In this document: one piece after another, positions 1 to 7,913 of the stretch | How positions within the stretch are numbered: the stretch's first letter is position 1 | Layout: each line of letters begins with the position of its first letter | NCBI GenBank assembly: GCA_024235175.1 | Contig: JACKMX010000006.1 | Span: 242,372 to 306,371 of the forward strand | DNA: 64,000 nt | Direction: 5' to 3' | Source of the DNA: Chromatiaceae bacterium | Lineage (GTDB): Bacteria; Pseudomonadota; Gammaproteobacteria; Chromatiales; Chromatiaceae | The notes under the pieces: model-generated | Told to the model about the DNA's origin: nothing | Seen by the model: only the letters and a program-made list of their open reading frames with translations | Databases searched by the model: none | Made by a program: the position numbers and the translations under genes

Positions 1-699
1 CGCAGCCGAATCGGCGGCGGGAGCGGCAACGACAATGGTGTGCTCCAAAGCGCCATGCTCTTCCAGTTTGTGCATCACCTGCGCGATGGAAGAATTTTTC
101 TGGCCAATGGCAACGTAGATACACTTAACGCCGGTACCTTTCTGGTTGATTATCGCATCGATGGCAATCGCGGTCTTGCCGGTCTGACGATCGCCGATAA
201 TCAATTCACGCTGGCCGCGGCCAATCGGCACCATAGAGTCGATCGCCTTAAGGCCGATCTGGACCGGTTGATCCACCGACTTACGGGTGATAACGCCAGG
301 TGCAACTTTTTCGATAGCAGAGCTCTCACTGGTTTCGATTGGACCCTTCCCGTCGATCGCATTCCCCAACGCGTCGACCACACGACCGAGCAGAGCTTCG
401 CCCACCGGTACCTCAAGAACGCGACCGGTACATTTCACTGCATCGCCTTCGGTCAGGTGTTTGTATTCACCCATAACCACAGCACCGACAGAATCCCGCT
501 CCAGGTTCAGTGCCAGGCCGAAGGTATTGCCCGGAAACTCCAACATCTCGTAGGACATGGCGTCCTCGAGACCGTGGATCCTGACAATACCGTCTGTAAG
601 GCTGATGATCGTGCCTTCATTGCGGGCTTCGGTCTTAAGATCAAATTTCTCGATCTTGCTTTTGATCAGTTCGCTGATCTCGGATGGATTGAGTTGCAT
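1..699 (-). CDS. atpA: ATP synthase F1 subunit alpha (partial)
   Basis: This is the N-terminal 233 residues of the alpha subunit of the F1 head of ATP synthase, which holds non-catalytic nucleotide sites and stabilises the catalytic beta subunits. The reverse strand reads MQLNPSEISELIKSKIEKF at the start, as in proteobacterial AtpA. It continues through the beta-barrel region and the Walker A motif GDRQTGKTA (encoded around 165-195). The frame runs off the left edge of the window, so the C-terminal half is not visible. The start lies 13 bases after the atpH stop, in the usual order atpI-B-E-F-H-A. Identity is firm from the motif set and operon context. Confidence 0.96.
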   Translation of the reverse strand, partial: MQLNPSEISELIKSKIEKFDLKTEARNEGTIISLTDGIVRIHGLEDAMSYEMLEFPGNTFGLALNLERDSVGAVVMGEYKHLTEGDAVKCTGRVLEVPVGEALLGRVVDALGNAIDGKGPIETSESSAIEKVAPGVITRKSVDQPVQIGLKAIDSMVPIGRGQRELIIGDRQTGKTAIAIDAIINQKGTGVKCIYVAIGQKNSSIAQVMHKLEEHGALEHTIVVAAPAADSAA

Positions 700-712
700 A
701 GTGGCTTCTCGT

Positions 713-1252
713 CTAGATTCCCAATTCGTTGGCCAGTTGCTGCAGGCGCCCTTTGACAGAGCCGTCGATCACCGTATCTCCCGCGCGAATGTGGACGCCC
801 CCTATCAGTTCGGGATCCTTTTCGCTGGTGATGATAATCTCTCGGCCGAAGCGTGCCTTCAGTGCATCGGCAATGTTTTTTTCTTGCGCAGGCTTTAGTG
901 CATAAGCGGAAGTCACATGGACTTTGAGCACCTGCTGGCTCTCGTCCTTCAACTTCTGATACACCTCCACCATCTCGGGCACCACAAGGAGGCGGTCGTT
1001 CTGCACCAGCAGCTTAAGCAGATTCCGGCCTTCGTCGTCAAGCTTATCGCCGCAGATCTCCAGGAGCAGATCGGTCAGTTTTGCTCGTCCGAACAGTGGG
1101 TCGGTGATAATGCGGTGCAACGACGTATCGCTGACCAGCTCGGCCAACAGCCTCAGCTGCTCAGCCCAGCTGTCCAGCTTGTCGCTCTTGCTGGCGCGAG
1201 CAAAAACCGCTTCAGCATAGGGGCGGGCTATCGTGCTTGTATCTCCAGCCAT
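713..1252 (-). CDS. atpH: ATP synthase F1 subunit delta
   Basis: Delta subunit (179 aa) of the F1Fo ATP synthase. It sits on top of the alpha3-beta3 head and joins it to the peripheral b-stalk. The N-terminus (MAGDTSTIARPYAEAVFA) matches the six-helix N-terminal domain typical of the family. The C-terminal part carries the usual GGVHIRAGDTVIDGSVKGRL strand near the end. Length is normal. It lies 9 bases after atpF and 13 bases before atpA, so it is translated as part of the polycistronic atp mRNA. Confidence 0.96.
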   Translation of the reverse strand: MAGDTSTIARPYAEAVFARASKSDKLDSWAEQLRLLAELVSDTSLHRIITDPLFGRAKLTDLLLEICGDKLDDEGRNLLKLLVQNDRLLVVPEMVEVYQKLKDESQQVLKVHVTSAYALKPAQEKNIADALKARFGREIIITSEKDPELIGGVHIRAGDTVIDGSVKGRLQQLANELGI

Positions 1253-1261
1253 AGTGATGCC

Positions 1262-1732
1262 TTAGATCTCTTTTGCCAGTGAGTTGACAATATCCTGGTG
1301 CGTATCCGCATTGATCTCTTTGCGCAGGATTTTCTCGGCCCCGGCAATGGCAAGTGCCGCCACTCTCTCCCGCAACTGCTCACGGGCACGATTGGCTTCC
1401 TGCTCAATCTCGGATCTGGCAGCGGTCAGAATACGGTCGCCCTCCACACGGGCGTTAACTTTGGCTTCATCCACGATTTCAGACGCTCGCTTCTGTGCTT
1501 GCGCCAAAATATCCGAAGCCTGCCCTTTGGCGTCGTGAAGCAGCTGTTTGGCACGACCTTCTGCAAGTTCCTGTTCGTGCTGCCCACGCTCCCCGGCGGC
1601 CAAGCCGTCGGCGATACCTTTACGCCGCTCCTCCAGTGCCCCCATGATCGGGGTCCACACATACTTCATGGTAAACCATACGAATACCACGAAGGTGAGA
1701 AGCTGGCCTATTAACGTCAGATTAATGTTCAT
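1262..1732 (-). CDS. atpF: ATP synthase Fo subunit b
   Basis: Subunit b (156 aa) forms the peripheral stalk of ATP synthase. One N-terminal membrane helix (residues about 5-26, hydrophobic, starting MNINLTLIGQLLTFVVFV) is followed by a long charged alpha-helical region rich in Ala, Glu, Arg and Gln, the right-handed coiled coil that dimerises and binds delta. Length equals the standard proteobacterial b subunit. It lies between atpE and atpH in the operon. Only one b-type gene is present, so this is not a b/b' pair. Confidence 0.96.
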   Translation of the reverse strand: MNINLTLIGQLLTFVVFVWFTMKYVWTPIMGALEERRKGIADGLAAGERGQHEQELAEGRAKQLLHDAKGQASDILAQAQKRASEIVDEAKVNARVEGDRILTAARSEIEQEANRAREQLRERVAALAIAGAEKILRKEINADTHQDIVNSLAKEI

Positions 1733-1793
1733 CCCGGAAACTCCTCGTTGTCTGTCGAGATGACAGTCCGTCTATTTGAAGTTGGGGTCCAGC

Positions 1794-2033
1794 TTAACCT
1801 GCAACAGCAAACAGTACGTACATGGCCAGACCCACGGCGATCATCGGTACCGCGTCGACAAGACCCATTACGATGAAGAACTGGGTGCGAAGCATGGGAA
1901 TAAGTTCCGGTTGGCGGGCAGCGCCTTCAAGAAAGCGACCACCGAGTACGCCGATACCTACGGCGGCACCCAGGGCACCCAGACCCATCATCAGCGCGCC
2001 AGCGATATACAGCAGTGCATTTGCCATTTCCAT
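1794..2033 (-). CDS. atpE: ATP synthase Fo subunit c
   Basis: Proteolipid c (79 aa) of the rotating Fo ring. It has two membrane helices joined by a polar loop with the conserved sequence RFLEGAARQPEL. Helix 1 is glycine/alanine rich (GALGAAVGIGVLGG). Helix 2 (MLRTQFFIVMGLVDAVPMIAVG) has Asp at the position of the essential proton-carrying carboxylate. No sodium-binding signature is evident, so a proton-coupled ring is inferred. It is located between atpB and atpF with 45- and 61-base spacers. Confidence 0.96.
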   Translation of the reverse strand: MEMANALLYIAGALMMGLGALGAAVGIGVLGGRFLEGAARQPELIPMLRTQFFIVMGLVDAVPMIAVGLAMYVLFAVAG

Positions 2034-2078
2034 TATTGGTCTCCCGTTAGTGAAGTGTTGGTTAACAAAAATTACGGA

Positions 2079-2975
2079 TCAGTGTTCGTGATGCGCCATA
2101 TCCAGATAAACAATGGTCAGCGTCATGAAAATAAACGCCTGCAGCGTAATAATCAGGATATGAAATATCGCCCATCCAAGTTGCAACACTCCGCCGAACA
2201 GGCCCATAAAGGTTCCGGCGCTGTACATGATGGCAATGAGGATGAAGATCATCTCTCCGGCGTACATATTGCCAAACAGTCGCAAGGCAAGTGATACGGG
2301 TTTAGCGATCAGGCTGACGAATTCCAGAATGAAGTTAATCGGAATGAACAATGCGTTGACTAACGGATTGGCGGAAGAAAAGGGCTGCAGAGTCAGTTCG
2401 CCGACAAACCCACCTATACCTTTAATCTTGATGCTGTAAAAAATCACCAAAATAAACACCCCAATGGCCATGCCAAAGGTGGCGTTGGGATCGGTGGTCG
2501 GGACCACCTTCATAAAATGAATTCCAAGCAACTGGGAAATCGCGGGAATCACATCCACCGGCACCAGATCCATCAGATTCATCAGAAAAATCCAGACAAA
2601 TATGGTCAAGGAAAGCGGCGCCACCATGTCGTTTCTGGACGAAAAAGAGCCGCGTACGCTCTGATCGATGAATTCCATGATCCATTCAACGAAATTCTGC
2701 AGCCCACCCGGTATACCGGTGGTAACGGCATCGGCCGCCTTCTTGAACAGATAAAGGAACAATACTCCGAGAGTGATCGACCAGAACATGGTGTCCAGGT
2801 GAATGGCACTGAAGCCCATCGCCTTAGCCGCTTCACCACACCCAGCCAGCTGCCAGCCCGGATCCGTCACCACCTGGTGACCGTCACAATAGTTACCTGC
2901 CGGAAGATTACCGTAGGTGAGGTTGGTCAGATGATGCTTGATATATTCGCTTGAAGTTAACGTATCGCCTGTCAT
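2079..2975 (-). CDS. atpB: ATP synthase Fo subunit a
   Basis: Subunit a (298 aa) of ATP synthase, the membrane stator that forms the two proton half-channels against the c ring. The protein is strongly hydrophobic with several membrane helices. The essential arginine helix is visible as LIAKPVSLALRLFGNMYAGE, and the C-terminal helix ends with a His-rich tail (DMAHHEH). An N-terminal periplasmic extension of about 60 residues with Cys residues precedes the first helix. Position directly after atpI supports the call. Confidence 0.96.
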   Translation of the reverse strand: MTGDTLTSSEYIKHHLTNLTYGNLPAGNYCDGHQVVTDPGWQLAGCGEAAKAMGFSAIHLDTMFWSITLGVLFLYLFKKAADAVTTGIPGGLQNFVEWIMEFIDQSVRGSFSSRNDMVAPLSLTIFVWIFLMNLMDLVPVDVIPAISQLLGIHFMKVVPTTDPNATFGMAIGVFILVIFYSIKIKGIGGFVGELTLQPFSSANPLVNALFIPINFILEFVSLIAKPVSLALRLFGNMYAGEMIFILIAIMYSAGTFMGLFGGVLQLGWAIFHILIITLQAFIFMTLTIVYLDMAHHEH

Positions 2976-3001
2976 GGTGTTCTTTCAAACCGAAAATAAA
3001 G

Positions 3002-3367
3002 TTATTCCAATTTATGGACAATCAGCACCGGGGCCATCTGAACCAGCAGAAAGACTCCGAAAAGAGCACCGGCACTCAAGGGTTTTAACCAGAGTATCGC
3101 CACCGCGAACAACAGGCCGGTAAGCAGCAGTTTCTGAACCTCAGCACCGTAGAATCGACCGAGCAGTTTCCCCGGTTCCTGTGCCCGATAGGGAGCGAAC
3201 ACCCGAAGCGCAAAAAACGCGTTGGTCAATGTCGCGATCAGCCCACCTGCCAACCCGGACCAGGCATACATCCATCCGGGTATAATCAAGACCGGAAAAG
3301 CGATCAACGTCACGCTCAACTGAAACAAAACAAGTCGCCAGGCATGTCTGGCGCTGGCCAGATTCAT
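3002..3367 (-). CDS. atpI: ATP synthase assembly protein AtpI
   Basis: Small membrane protein (121 aa) heading the atp operon. AtpI family members assist c-ring assembly or ion supply and are poorly conserved in sequence. Four hydrophobic segments are visible: around residues 12-30, 34-55, 75-95 and 98-118. The identification rests on size, topology and its place immediately upstream of atpB; sequence conservation alone would be weak. The 158-base gap before parB should hold the atp promoter. Confidence 0.88.
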   Translation of the reverse strand: MNLASARHAWRLVLFQLSVTLIAFPVLIIPGWMYAWSGLAGGLIATLTNAFFALRVFAPYRAQEPGKLLGRFYGAEVQKLLLTGLLFAVAILWLKPLSAGALFGVFLLVQMAPVLIVHKLE

Positions 3368-3474
3368 AGCCGCGAATCATTTCCGCTCAGAGTCAGATCC
3401 CCTTCGACGGCCGGTAGTATAAGGGCATCGGGATATAAGGTCAAAAGATAGGTAAATAAATTTAATATGTTCAC

Positions 3475-3509
3475 AAAAAACTATCCCCGAGACCTATTTT
3501 CCTGGATAG
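3475..3509 (-). terminator. rho-independent terminator after parB
   Basis: Read on the minus strand, a hairpin with 6-bp arms CTATCC/GGATAG (3504-3509 and 3481-3486, 17-base loop) is followed by six T (complement of 3475-3480). It lies just downstream of the parB stop and upstream of atpI, so it probably separates the parAB and atp transcripts. The short stem and long loop lower the confidence. Confidence 0.5.
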
Positions 3510-3525
3510 CAGGCAAAAACGGTAT

Positions 3526-4401
3526 CTACCGGATATGTTCCAGAATTCCATCCAACTCTTCGAGATTGTTATAGCTTATCACCAATTTGCCTTTGCCCCC
3601 GGCGCCTTGTTGGATCTTCACGCGGGCTCCTAGTTTATCGATCAGACTATTCTCCAATAGCCTCACATCGGGATCTTCATCGTAAATTACCTTCTCTTTT
3701 TGCTCTGCTTTCACACCCTGAAGGCGCCGCACCAATTTTTCTGTTTCTCTCACTGAAAAACCCTGGGCAACCACCTGCCGGGCCGCATCGCTTTGAACCT
3801 GGCCCTGCAGACCCAACAGAGCTCGGGCATGCCCCATCTCGATGCATCGCTCTTCGATGAACTTCTTGACATCGGCATTCAGCTCCAGCAGCCGCAGCAA
3901 ATTTGTCACCGTGGTGCGTGATTTGCCAATTCCTTGCGCAATCTGCTGGTGCGTCAATTGGAATTCGTCCAGTAAACGATGCAGCGCGGATGCCTCCTCA
4001 AGGGGGTTCAAGTCATCCCGCTGAATGTTTTCGATCAGGCCCATTGCCATCGCCGTCTTGTCCGGCACATCGCGAATAACCGCTGGTATCTCGCTCAGCC
4101 CCGCCTGCTGCGCCGCCCGCCAGCGGCGTTCTCCGGCTATTATTTCGTAACGATTGGGTTCAATGGGGCGCACCACAATGGGTTGCACCACACCCTGTGC
4201 CGCGATGGAATCCGCCAGCTCCTGCAAGCTGTCTGGATTAAAATCACGCCGCGGCTGGAAACGCCCTCTCTGAATCAGGTCCAGCGGAAGTGTATCAACT
4301 GCCCTGGAGGAAACCTCCCTGCCGGCACTCTCGTGCTGATTGGTATCGCCACCCAGCAGCGCATCCAGTCCGCGCCCAAGTCCAAGTTTTCTCGATGCCA
4401 T
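3526..4401 (-). CDS. parB: chromosome partitioning protein ParB
   Basis: ParB/Spo0J (291 aa) is the CTP-dependent clamp that loads at parS and spreads to form the origin partition complex. The N-terminus carries the ParA-interacting basic segment (RKLGLGRGLDALLGG). The ParB/Srx CTPase domain includes the GERRWRAAQQAG box at about residues 112-123. A helix-turn-helix follows (QIAQGIGKSRTTVTNLLRLL, about 157-176), then a C-terminal dimerisation domain. It lies 28 bases after parA. Matching parS sites lie within recF about 17-18 kb away. Confidence 0.96.
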   Translation of the reverse strand: MASRKLGLGRGLDALLGGDTNQHESAGREVSSRAVDTLPLDLIQRGRFQPRRDFNPDSLQELADSIAAQGVVQPIVVRPIEPNRYEIIAGERRWRAAQQAGLSEIPAVIRDVPDKTAMAMGLIENIQRDDLNPLEEASALHRLLDEFQLTHQQIAQGIGKSRTTVTNLLRLLELNADVKKFIEERCIEMGHARALLGLQGQVQSDAARQVVAQGFSVRETEKLVRRLQGVKAEQKEKVIYDEDPDVRLLENSLIDKLGARVKIQQGAGGKGKLVISYNNLEELDGILEHIR

Positions 4402-4429
4402 AATCTGTCTTTATCTGTCGTTGAATATA

Positions 4430-5215
4430 TCAGGCTGTAAGATTCCGGGTTTGCTTGTTACGCAGCAGGAACTCATTGGCAAAGTCCAGATAGGAGACAG
4501 CCCCCCTGGAATTTTTATCATACATTAAAATCGGCAGCCCATGACTCGGCGCCTCCGCCAGGCGCACATTGCGTGGAATAATGGAGGTAAACACCTTGTC
4601 CTTAAAATAGTGAATGAGCTGTGCGGAGACTTCGTTGGTAAGGCGATTGCGGGGATCGTGCATAGTCCGCAAAATGCCTTCTATCTGCAGACCCGGATTA
4701 CGGCTTGCCTGAATTTGACGGATGGTATTGACCAGTGAGGAGAGTCCCTCCAGGGCGTAGTATTCACACTGCAGGGGAATCAATACACTATGAGAAGCCA
4801 CCAGAGCGTTGACCGTCAGCATGTTGAGCGACGGAGGGCAATCGATAATGATAAATTCATACCGCTCCTCCGCGCCCTCCAAAGCCAGTCTCAGGCGCTT
4901 CTCTTTCAGCGGGGCGTTCATCAACCCCACTTCCGCAGCGGTCAAGTCAGAGTTGGCCGGCAGGACATCGAAGTTTGCAGTGGGGGACCGGGTAACCACC
5001 GCATCCAGCTTCTGTTCACCCAACAGTACGTCGCAGCTCGAATGCTGAAGCTCATGCTTGTTGACACCGCAGCCCATGGTCGCATTTCCCTGGGGATCTA
5101 TGTCCACCAGCAGGACCTTGTGTCCCATGGAGTCAAGAGATGCGGTCAGATTGACGGCTGTGGTAGTCTTTCCCACACCGCCTTTTTGATTGGCAACACA
5201 GACAATTCGACCCAT
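4430..5215 (-). CDS. parA: chromosome partitioning ATPase ParA
   Basis: ParA/Soj family ATPase (261 aa) that binds DNA non-specifically and drives origin segregation with ParB. The deviant Walker A KGGVGKTT is at residues 11-18. The switch I DIDPQGNAT and Walker B IIIDCPPSL motifs follow. The start chosen is the ATG giving MGRIVCVANQKGG, as is usual in the family, with GGAA eight bases upstream. A TTG six codons earlier is possible but less likely. It forms a two-gene operon with parB. Confidence 0.96.
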   Translation of the reverse strand: MGRIVCVANQKGGVGKTTTAVNLTASLDSMGHKVLLVDIDPQGNATMGCGVNKHELQHSSCDVLLGEQKLDAVVTRSPTANFDVLPANSDLTAAEVGLMNAPLKEKRLRLALEGAEERYEFIIIDCPPSLNMLTVNALVASHSVLIPLQCEYYALEGLSSLVNTIRQIQASRNPGLQIEGILRTMHDPRNRLTNEVSAQLIHYFKDKVFTSIIPRNVRLAEAPSHGLPILMYDKNSRGAVSYLDFANEFLLRNKQTRNLTA

Positions 5216-5647
5216 ACAGATAGTTCCGGTCAATCCTTAAAATCAACCGACTCTGAATCGACAGGCGATTATAGAGACGGGGAAACGAGAATATCAGAAA
5301 GCGAACACATGTGCGTCATCTCATTGGCTGCAGATGAGCCGAGCAATCTCCGTGACAGCATTAATTCGTTTTGTCCGATAATCAAGAAGAATCGCCTGTC
5401 GCCTGAAGCAATGCGGATTTCGGTAGATCCAAGCTTTCGTCTAATCCACCCATAACACGAATCTATTATTTCTGGTCTTAAACGCTCCGGCGAGGTATCT
5501 TTAGCAGCCCGATTCTCTGTAATAGCTTAATACTGCTGTAATAAAACTATTGGTATTGTGCTTTTTGCGGAACCGGAACCAGAAGAACCAGGACGGTAAT
5601 ATAACACCGGATTTCAGAATTTAATGTTCACTAGAGGATAGACTGAT
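5216..5647. other. divergent intergenic region parA / thiolase
   Basis: 432 bases without a convincing gene; the open frames here are extensions or shadows of parA. It must hold the divergent promoters of parAB and the thiolase gene. A purine-rich ribosome-binding stretch (AGAGGAT) lies just before the thiolase ATG. No parS site, tRNA or strong terminator hairpin was found. Confidence 0.6.
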
Positions 5648-6835
5648 ATGGCTGATACACGTGGCGTGGTTGTACTGAGCGGAGTCCGAACAGCAATCGG
5701 AGATTATGGTGGCAGTTTGAAAAGCTTTTTCCCTACAGACCTCGGAGCAATGGTGGTTAAAGAGGCGATCAAGCGATCAAATGTCGATCCAGGTCAAATC
5801 GGCCAAGGCGTTATTGGAAATGTGATCCACACACAACCCAAGGATATGTATGTTTCCCGTCTCTCCTGCGTCAATGGCGGTATGTCACACGATTCGGGGG
5901 CATTAACCGTAAACCGTCTTTGCGGCTCAGGTATGCAGGCGATAGTCTGCGCTGCTCAAATGATCATGTTGGGTGATACTGATTTCGCAGTTGGCGGCGG
6001 TGTTGAATCTATGAGCAATGCCGCCTACTCGATGCCGAATGCGCGCTGGGGCGTCCGCATGGGAGACACCCAGTTAATCGATATGATGGTCGGTGCACTG
6101 ACCGATCCTTTTGATACTGTGCATATGGGTGTAACCGCGGAAAACGTTGCAGAAAAATGGGGTATTCAACGCCAGGAACAGGACGAATTCGCAGTTGAAA
6201 GCCACCGTCGGGCGGCCGCTGCCATTGCTGCAGGGCACTTCAAGGAGCAGATTCTTCCGATTGAGGTCAAGTCACGTAAAGGTGTAACTGTGTTTGATAC
6301 GGATGAGCACGTGCGTGGTGATGCCTCCGTCGAAGGTATGCAAAAATTACGCGCCGCTTTCAAAAAAGATGGAACCGTAACTCCGGGCAATGCGTCAGGT
6401 ATCAATGACGGCGCTGCCGCTCTGGTTCTGGCAGATGCAGCTACTGCAGAAAAACAGGGCTTGAAACCAATGGCCAGACTGGTTACCTACGGCATCGCCG
6501 GTGTGGATCCATCTTTAATGGGCGAGGGACCGATCCCGGCAACGAAGCTGGCTTTGCAACGCGCTGGACTCAAGATCGGTGACATTGACGTCGTCGAGGC
6601 CAATGAGGCGTTCGCAGCCCAGGCTCTGGCCGTGTGCAAAGGTCTGGAGTTCGACAACGACAAAACCAATCCAAACGGCGGTGCGATAGCACTCGGCCAT
6701 CCGATCGGTGCAACCGGCGCCCTCATTACGGTAAAGGCGCTTTATGAGCTGCAGCGAATTGGCGGCCGTTACGCACTGATCACCATGTGTATCGGTGGTG
6801 GCCAGGGTATTGCTGCGATTTTTGAAAGGATGTAA
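5648..6835 (+). CDS. phaA: acetyl-CoA acetyltransferase (thiolase, PhaA/BktB type)
   Basis: Biosynthetic-type thiolase (395 aa) condensing two acetyl-CoA to acetoacetyl-CoA, the first step to polyhydroxybutyrate. The acylated nucleophile is Cys92 (NRLCGSGMQA). The catalytic His351 lies in GHPIGATGA, and the second Cys381 in MCIGGGQGIA. Length is typical. Standing alone with its own promoter region, it is not next to phaB or phaC here; a phasin and PhaC lie about 50 kb downstream. A role in PHA synthesis is inferred from family and from those genes; a degradative thiolase cannot be excluded by sequence reading alone. Confidence 0.88.
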   Translation: MADTRGVVVLSGVRTAIGDYGGSLKSFFPTDLGAMVVKEAIKRSNVDPGQIGQGVIGNVIHTQPKDMYVSRLSCVNGGMSHDSGALTVNRLCGSGMQAIVCAAQMIMLGDTDFAVGGGVESMSNAAYSMPNARWGVRMGDTQLIDMMVGALTDPFDTVHMGVTAENVAEKWGIQRQEQDEFAVESHRRAAAAIAAGHFKEQILPIEVKSRKGVTVFDTDEHVRGDASVEGMQKLRAAFKKDGTVTPGNASGINDGAAALVLADAATAEKQGLKPMARLVTYGIAGVDPSLMGEGPIPATKLALQRAGLKIGDIDVVEANEAFAAQALAVCKGLEFDNDKTNPNGGAIALGHPIGATGALITVKALYELQRIGGRYALITMCIGGGQGIAAIFERM

Positions 6836-6853
6836 ATAAGAAGTCTGATTGAA

Positions 6854-6894
6854 GCGCCGGAGGAATCGGGGCATCACGCTGATTACTCCGGCGC
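6854..6894. terminator. bidirectional hairpin between convergent genes
   Basis: Perfect 9-bp inverted repeat GCGCCGGAG / CTCCGGCGC (6854-6862 and 6886-6894) with a 23-base loop, between the convergent thiolase gene and the 6901 gene. There is no T-run, so termination is inferred from position and stem strength only. Confidence 0.45.
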
Positions 6895-6900
6895 CTGAAT

Positions 6901-7191
6901 TTACTTGAACAGCTCCTCCGCCGCCCGGCGCAAAGCATCCGCTGCCCCTCCATCTCCGCCCGTTTGTACAGTGGCCTCGAAGTATTCGCAATAGTTAGCC
7001 CGGATCTTGTCCATTACCTCTTCCGCCATTGGCTCCTGACACTGGTTGGCCCGACTCGGATCGTACCAGCGACAGTTGCGGCAGACCCTCGTCGGCTTGC
7101 CGCAACCGGGGCAGTTGGTCTCGCGTCCGTAATCATGCATTCCCAGATCCGCACCGCAGTGCCAGCAGTTTCCGATTTTTTCCGTTTTCAT
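6901..7191 (-). CDS. small cysteine-rich (zinc-ribbon-like) protein
   Basis: Unrecognised 96-aa protein. It has at least three CxxC pairs: WHCGAD preceded by NC, NCPGCGK and VCRNC. Two further cysteines follow (QCQEP and NYCEYFEA) and then an acidic, alanine-rich tail. The spacing suggests a double zinc ribbon or a small metal-binding domain, but no catalytic motif is visible. It is separated from rsmG by 68 bases and is convergent with the thiolase gene. Function is unknown; codon use looks native. Confidence 0.75.
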   Translation of the reverse strand: MKTEKIGNCWHCGADLGMHDYGRETNCPGCGKPTRVCRNCRWYDPSRANQCQEPMAEEVMDKIRANYCEYFEATVQTGGDGGAADALRRAAEELFK

Positions 7192-7259
7192 CTATTTCCC
7201 TCAATACGCTTAAGCTCTCTTTTTACCCCGCTGTTCATAACGCTCTGATATCCCCTTCA

Positions 7260-7913
7260 TCACTGCCAAAAATTACTCCGGCACAATATGGCGTGGCGCT
7301 CTCCAGTTGTATCCGGCACTTTCAACGAGTGAATTTCCAGTCCGGCGCATCTCTCTGTCGCAGCGTCGAGCTCCGCCTGATGGAGTGCACCCTTCATGGC
7401 CAGAACATACCCGTCAGAGGCGACCAGGTGCGATGAAAGATTTAGCATCTCCGGCAATGATGCAAAAGCTCTCGACAACACGGTATCGAAAGGTGTGGCA
7501 GGCACATACCTCTCTACCCTGCCACGCACAACCATCAAATTATTCAGTTTCAGCTCAATCTTCGCCTGCTCTATAAATCGGCATTTTTTTCCGTTCGAAT
7601 CAAGCAACGTAAAGCCAAGATCGGGGCGGGCGACAGCCAGAGGTACTCCCGGCAGACCCGGGCCGGTACCCACATCCAATATTCTGCGACCATGCAGCAA
7701 CGGCAGAACAGAGAGTGAATCGAGTAGTTGGCGGGAAACCATATTGGCGGGATCCCTTATTGCGGTCAGGTTGTAGCTCTTGTTCCACTTCTCGAGTAGT
7801 AGCAGATAATCCAGCAACTTCCGCTGCTGCTCAGAACTCAGTGTCAGTTCCATCTGCGTCAGACCGCTGGAGAGTTGTTTGCTCCAGTACTCTTGTTCGA
7901 AGGAGCGAGACAC
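7260..7913 (-). CDS. rsmG: 16S rRNA (guanine527-N7)-methyltransferase RsmG
   Basis: RsmG/GidB (217 aa) methylates N7 of G527 in 16S rRNA using S-adenosylmethionine. The SAM-binding motif DVGTGPGLPGVPLA is clear, preceded by the family segment EKWNKSYNLTAIRDP. The start is a GTG whose G is also the last base of the mnmG stop codon, so the two genes are translationally coupled. An internal ATG 20 codons later is an alternative start. The order mnmG-rsmG is conserved near proteobacterial origins. Confidence 0.95.
   Translation of the reverse strand: MSRSFEQEYWSKQLSSGLTQMELTLSSEQQRKLLDYLLLLEKWNKSYNLTAIRDPANMVSRQLLDSLSVLPLLHGRRILDVGTGPGLPGVPLAVARPDLGFTLLDSNGKKCRFIEQAKIELKLNNLMVVRGRVERYVPATPFDTVLSRAFASLPEMLNLSSHLVASDGYVLAMKGALHQAELDAATERCAGLEIHSLKVPDTTGERHAILCRSNFWQ

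Noticed and set aside
4790..5455. 221-codon plus-strand open frame across parA and its upstream gap
   Set aside because: It is antisense to parA for most of its length, has no recognisable domain and no convincing ribosome site.
5556..5575. TTGTGC half-site before the thiolase gene, as a copy of the phasin operator
   Set aside because: Only one 6-base half is present and there is no palindrome; too weak to link the two genes.
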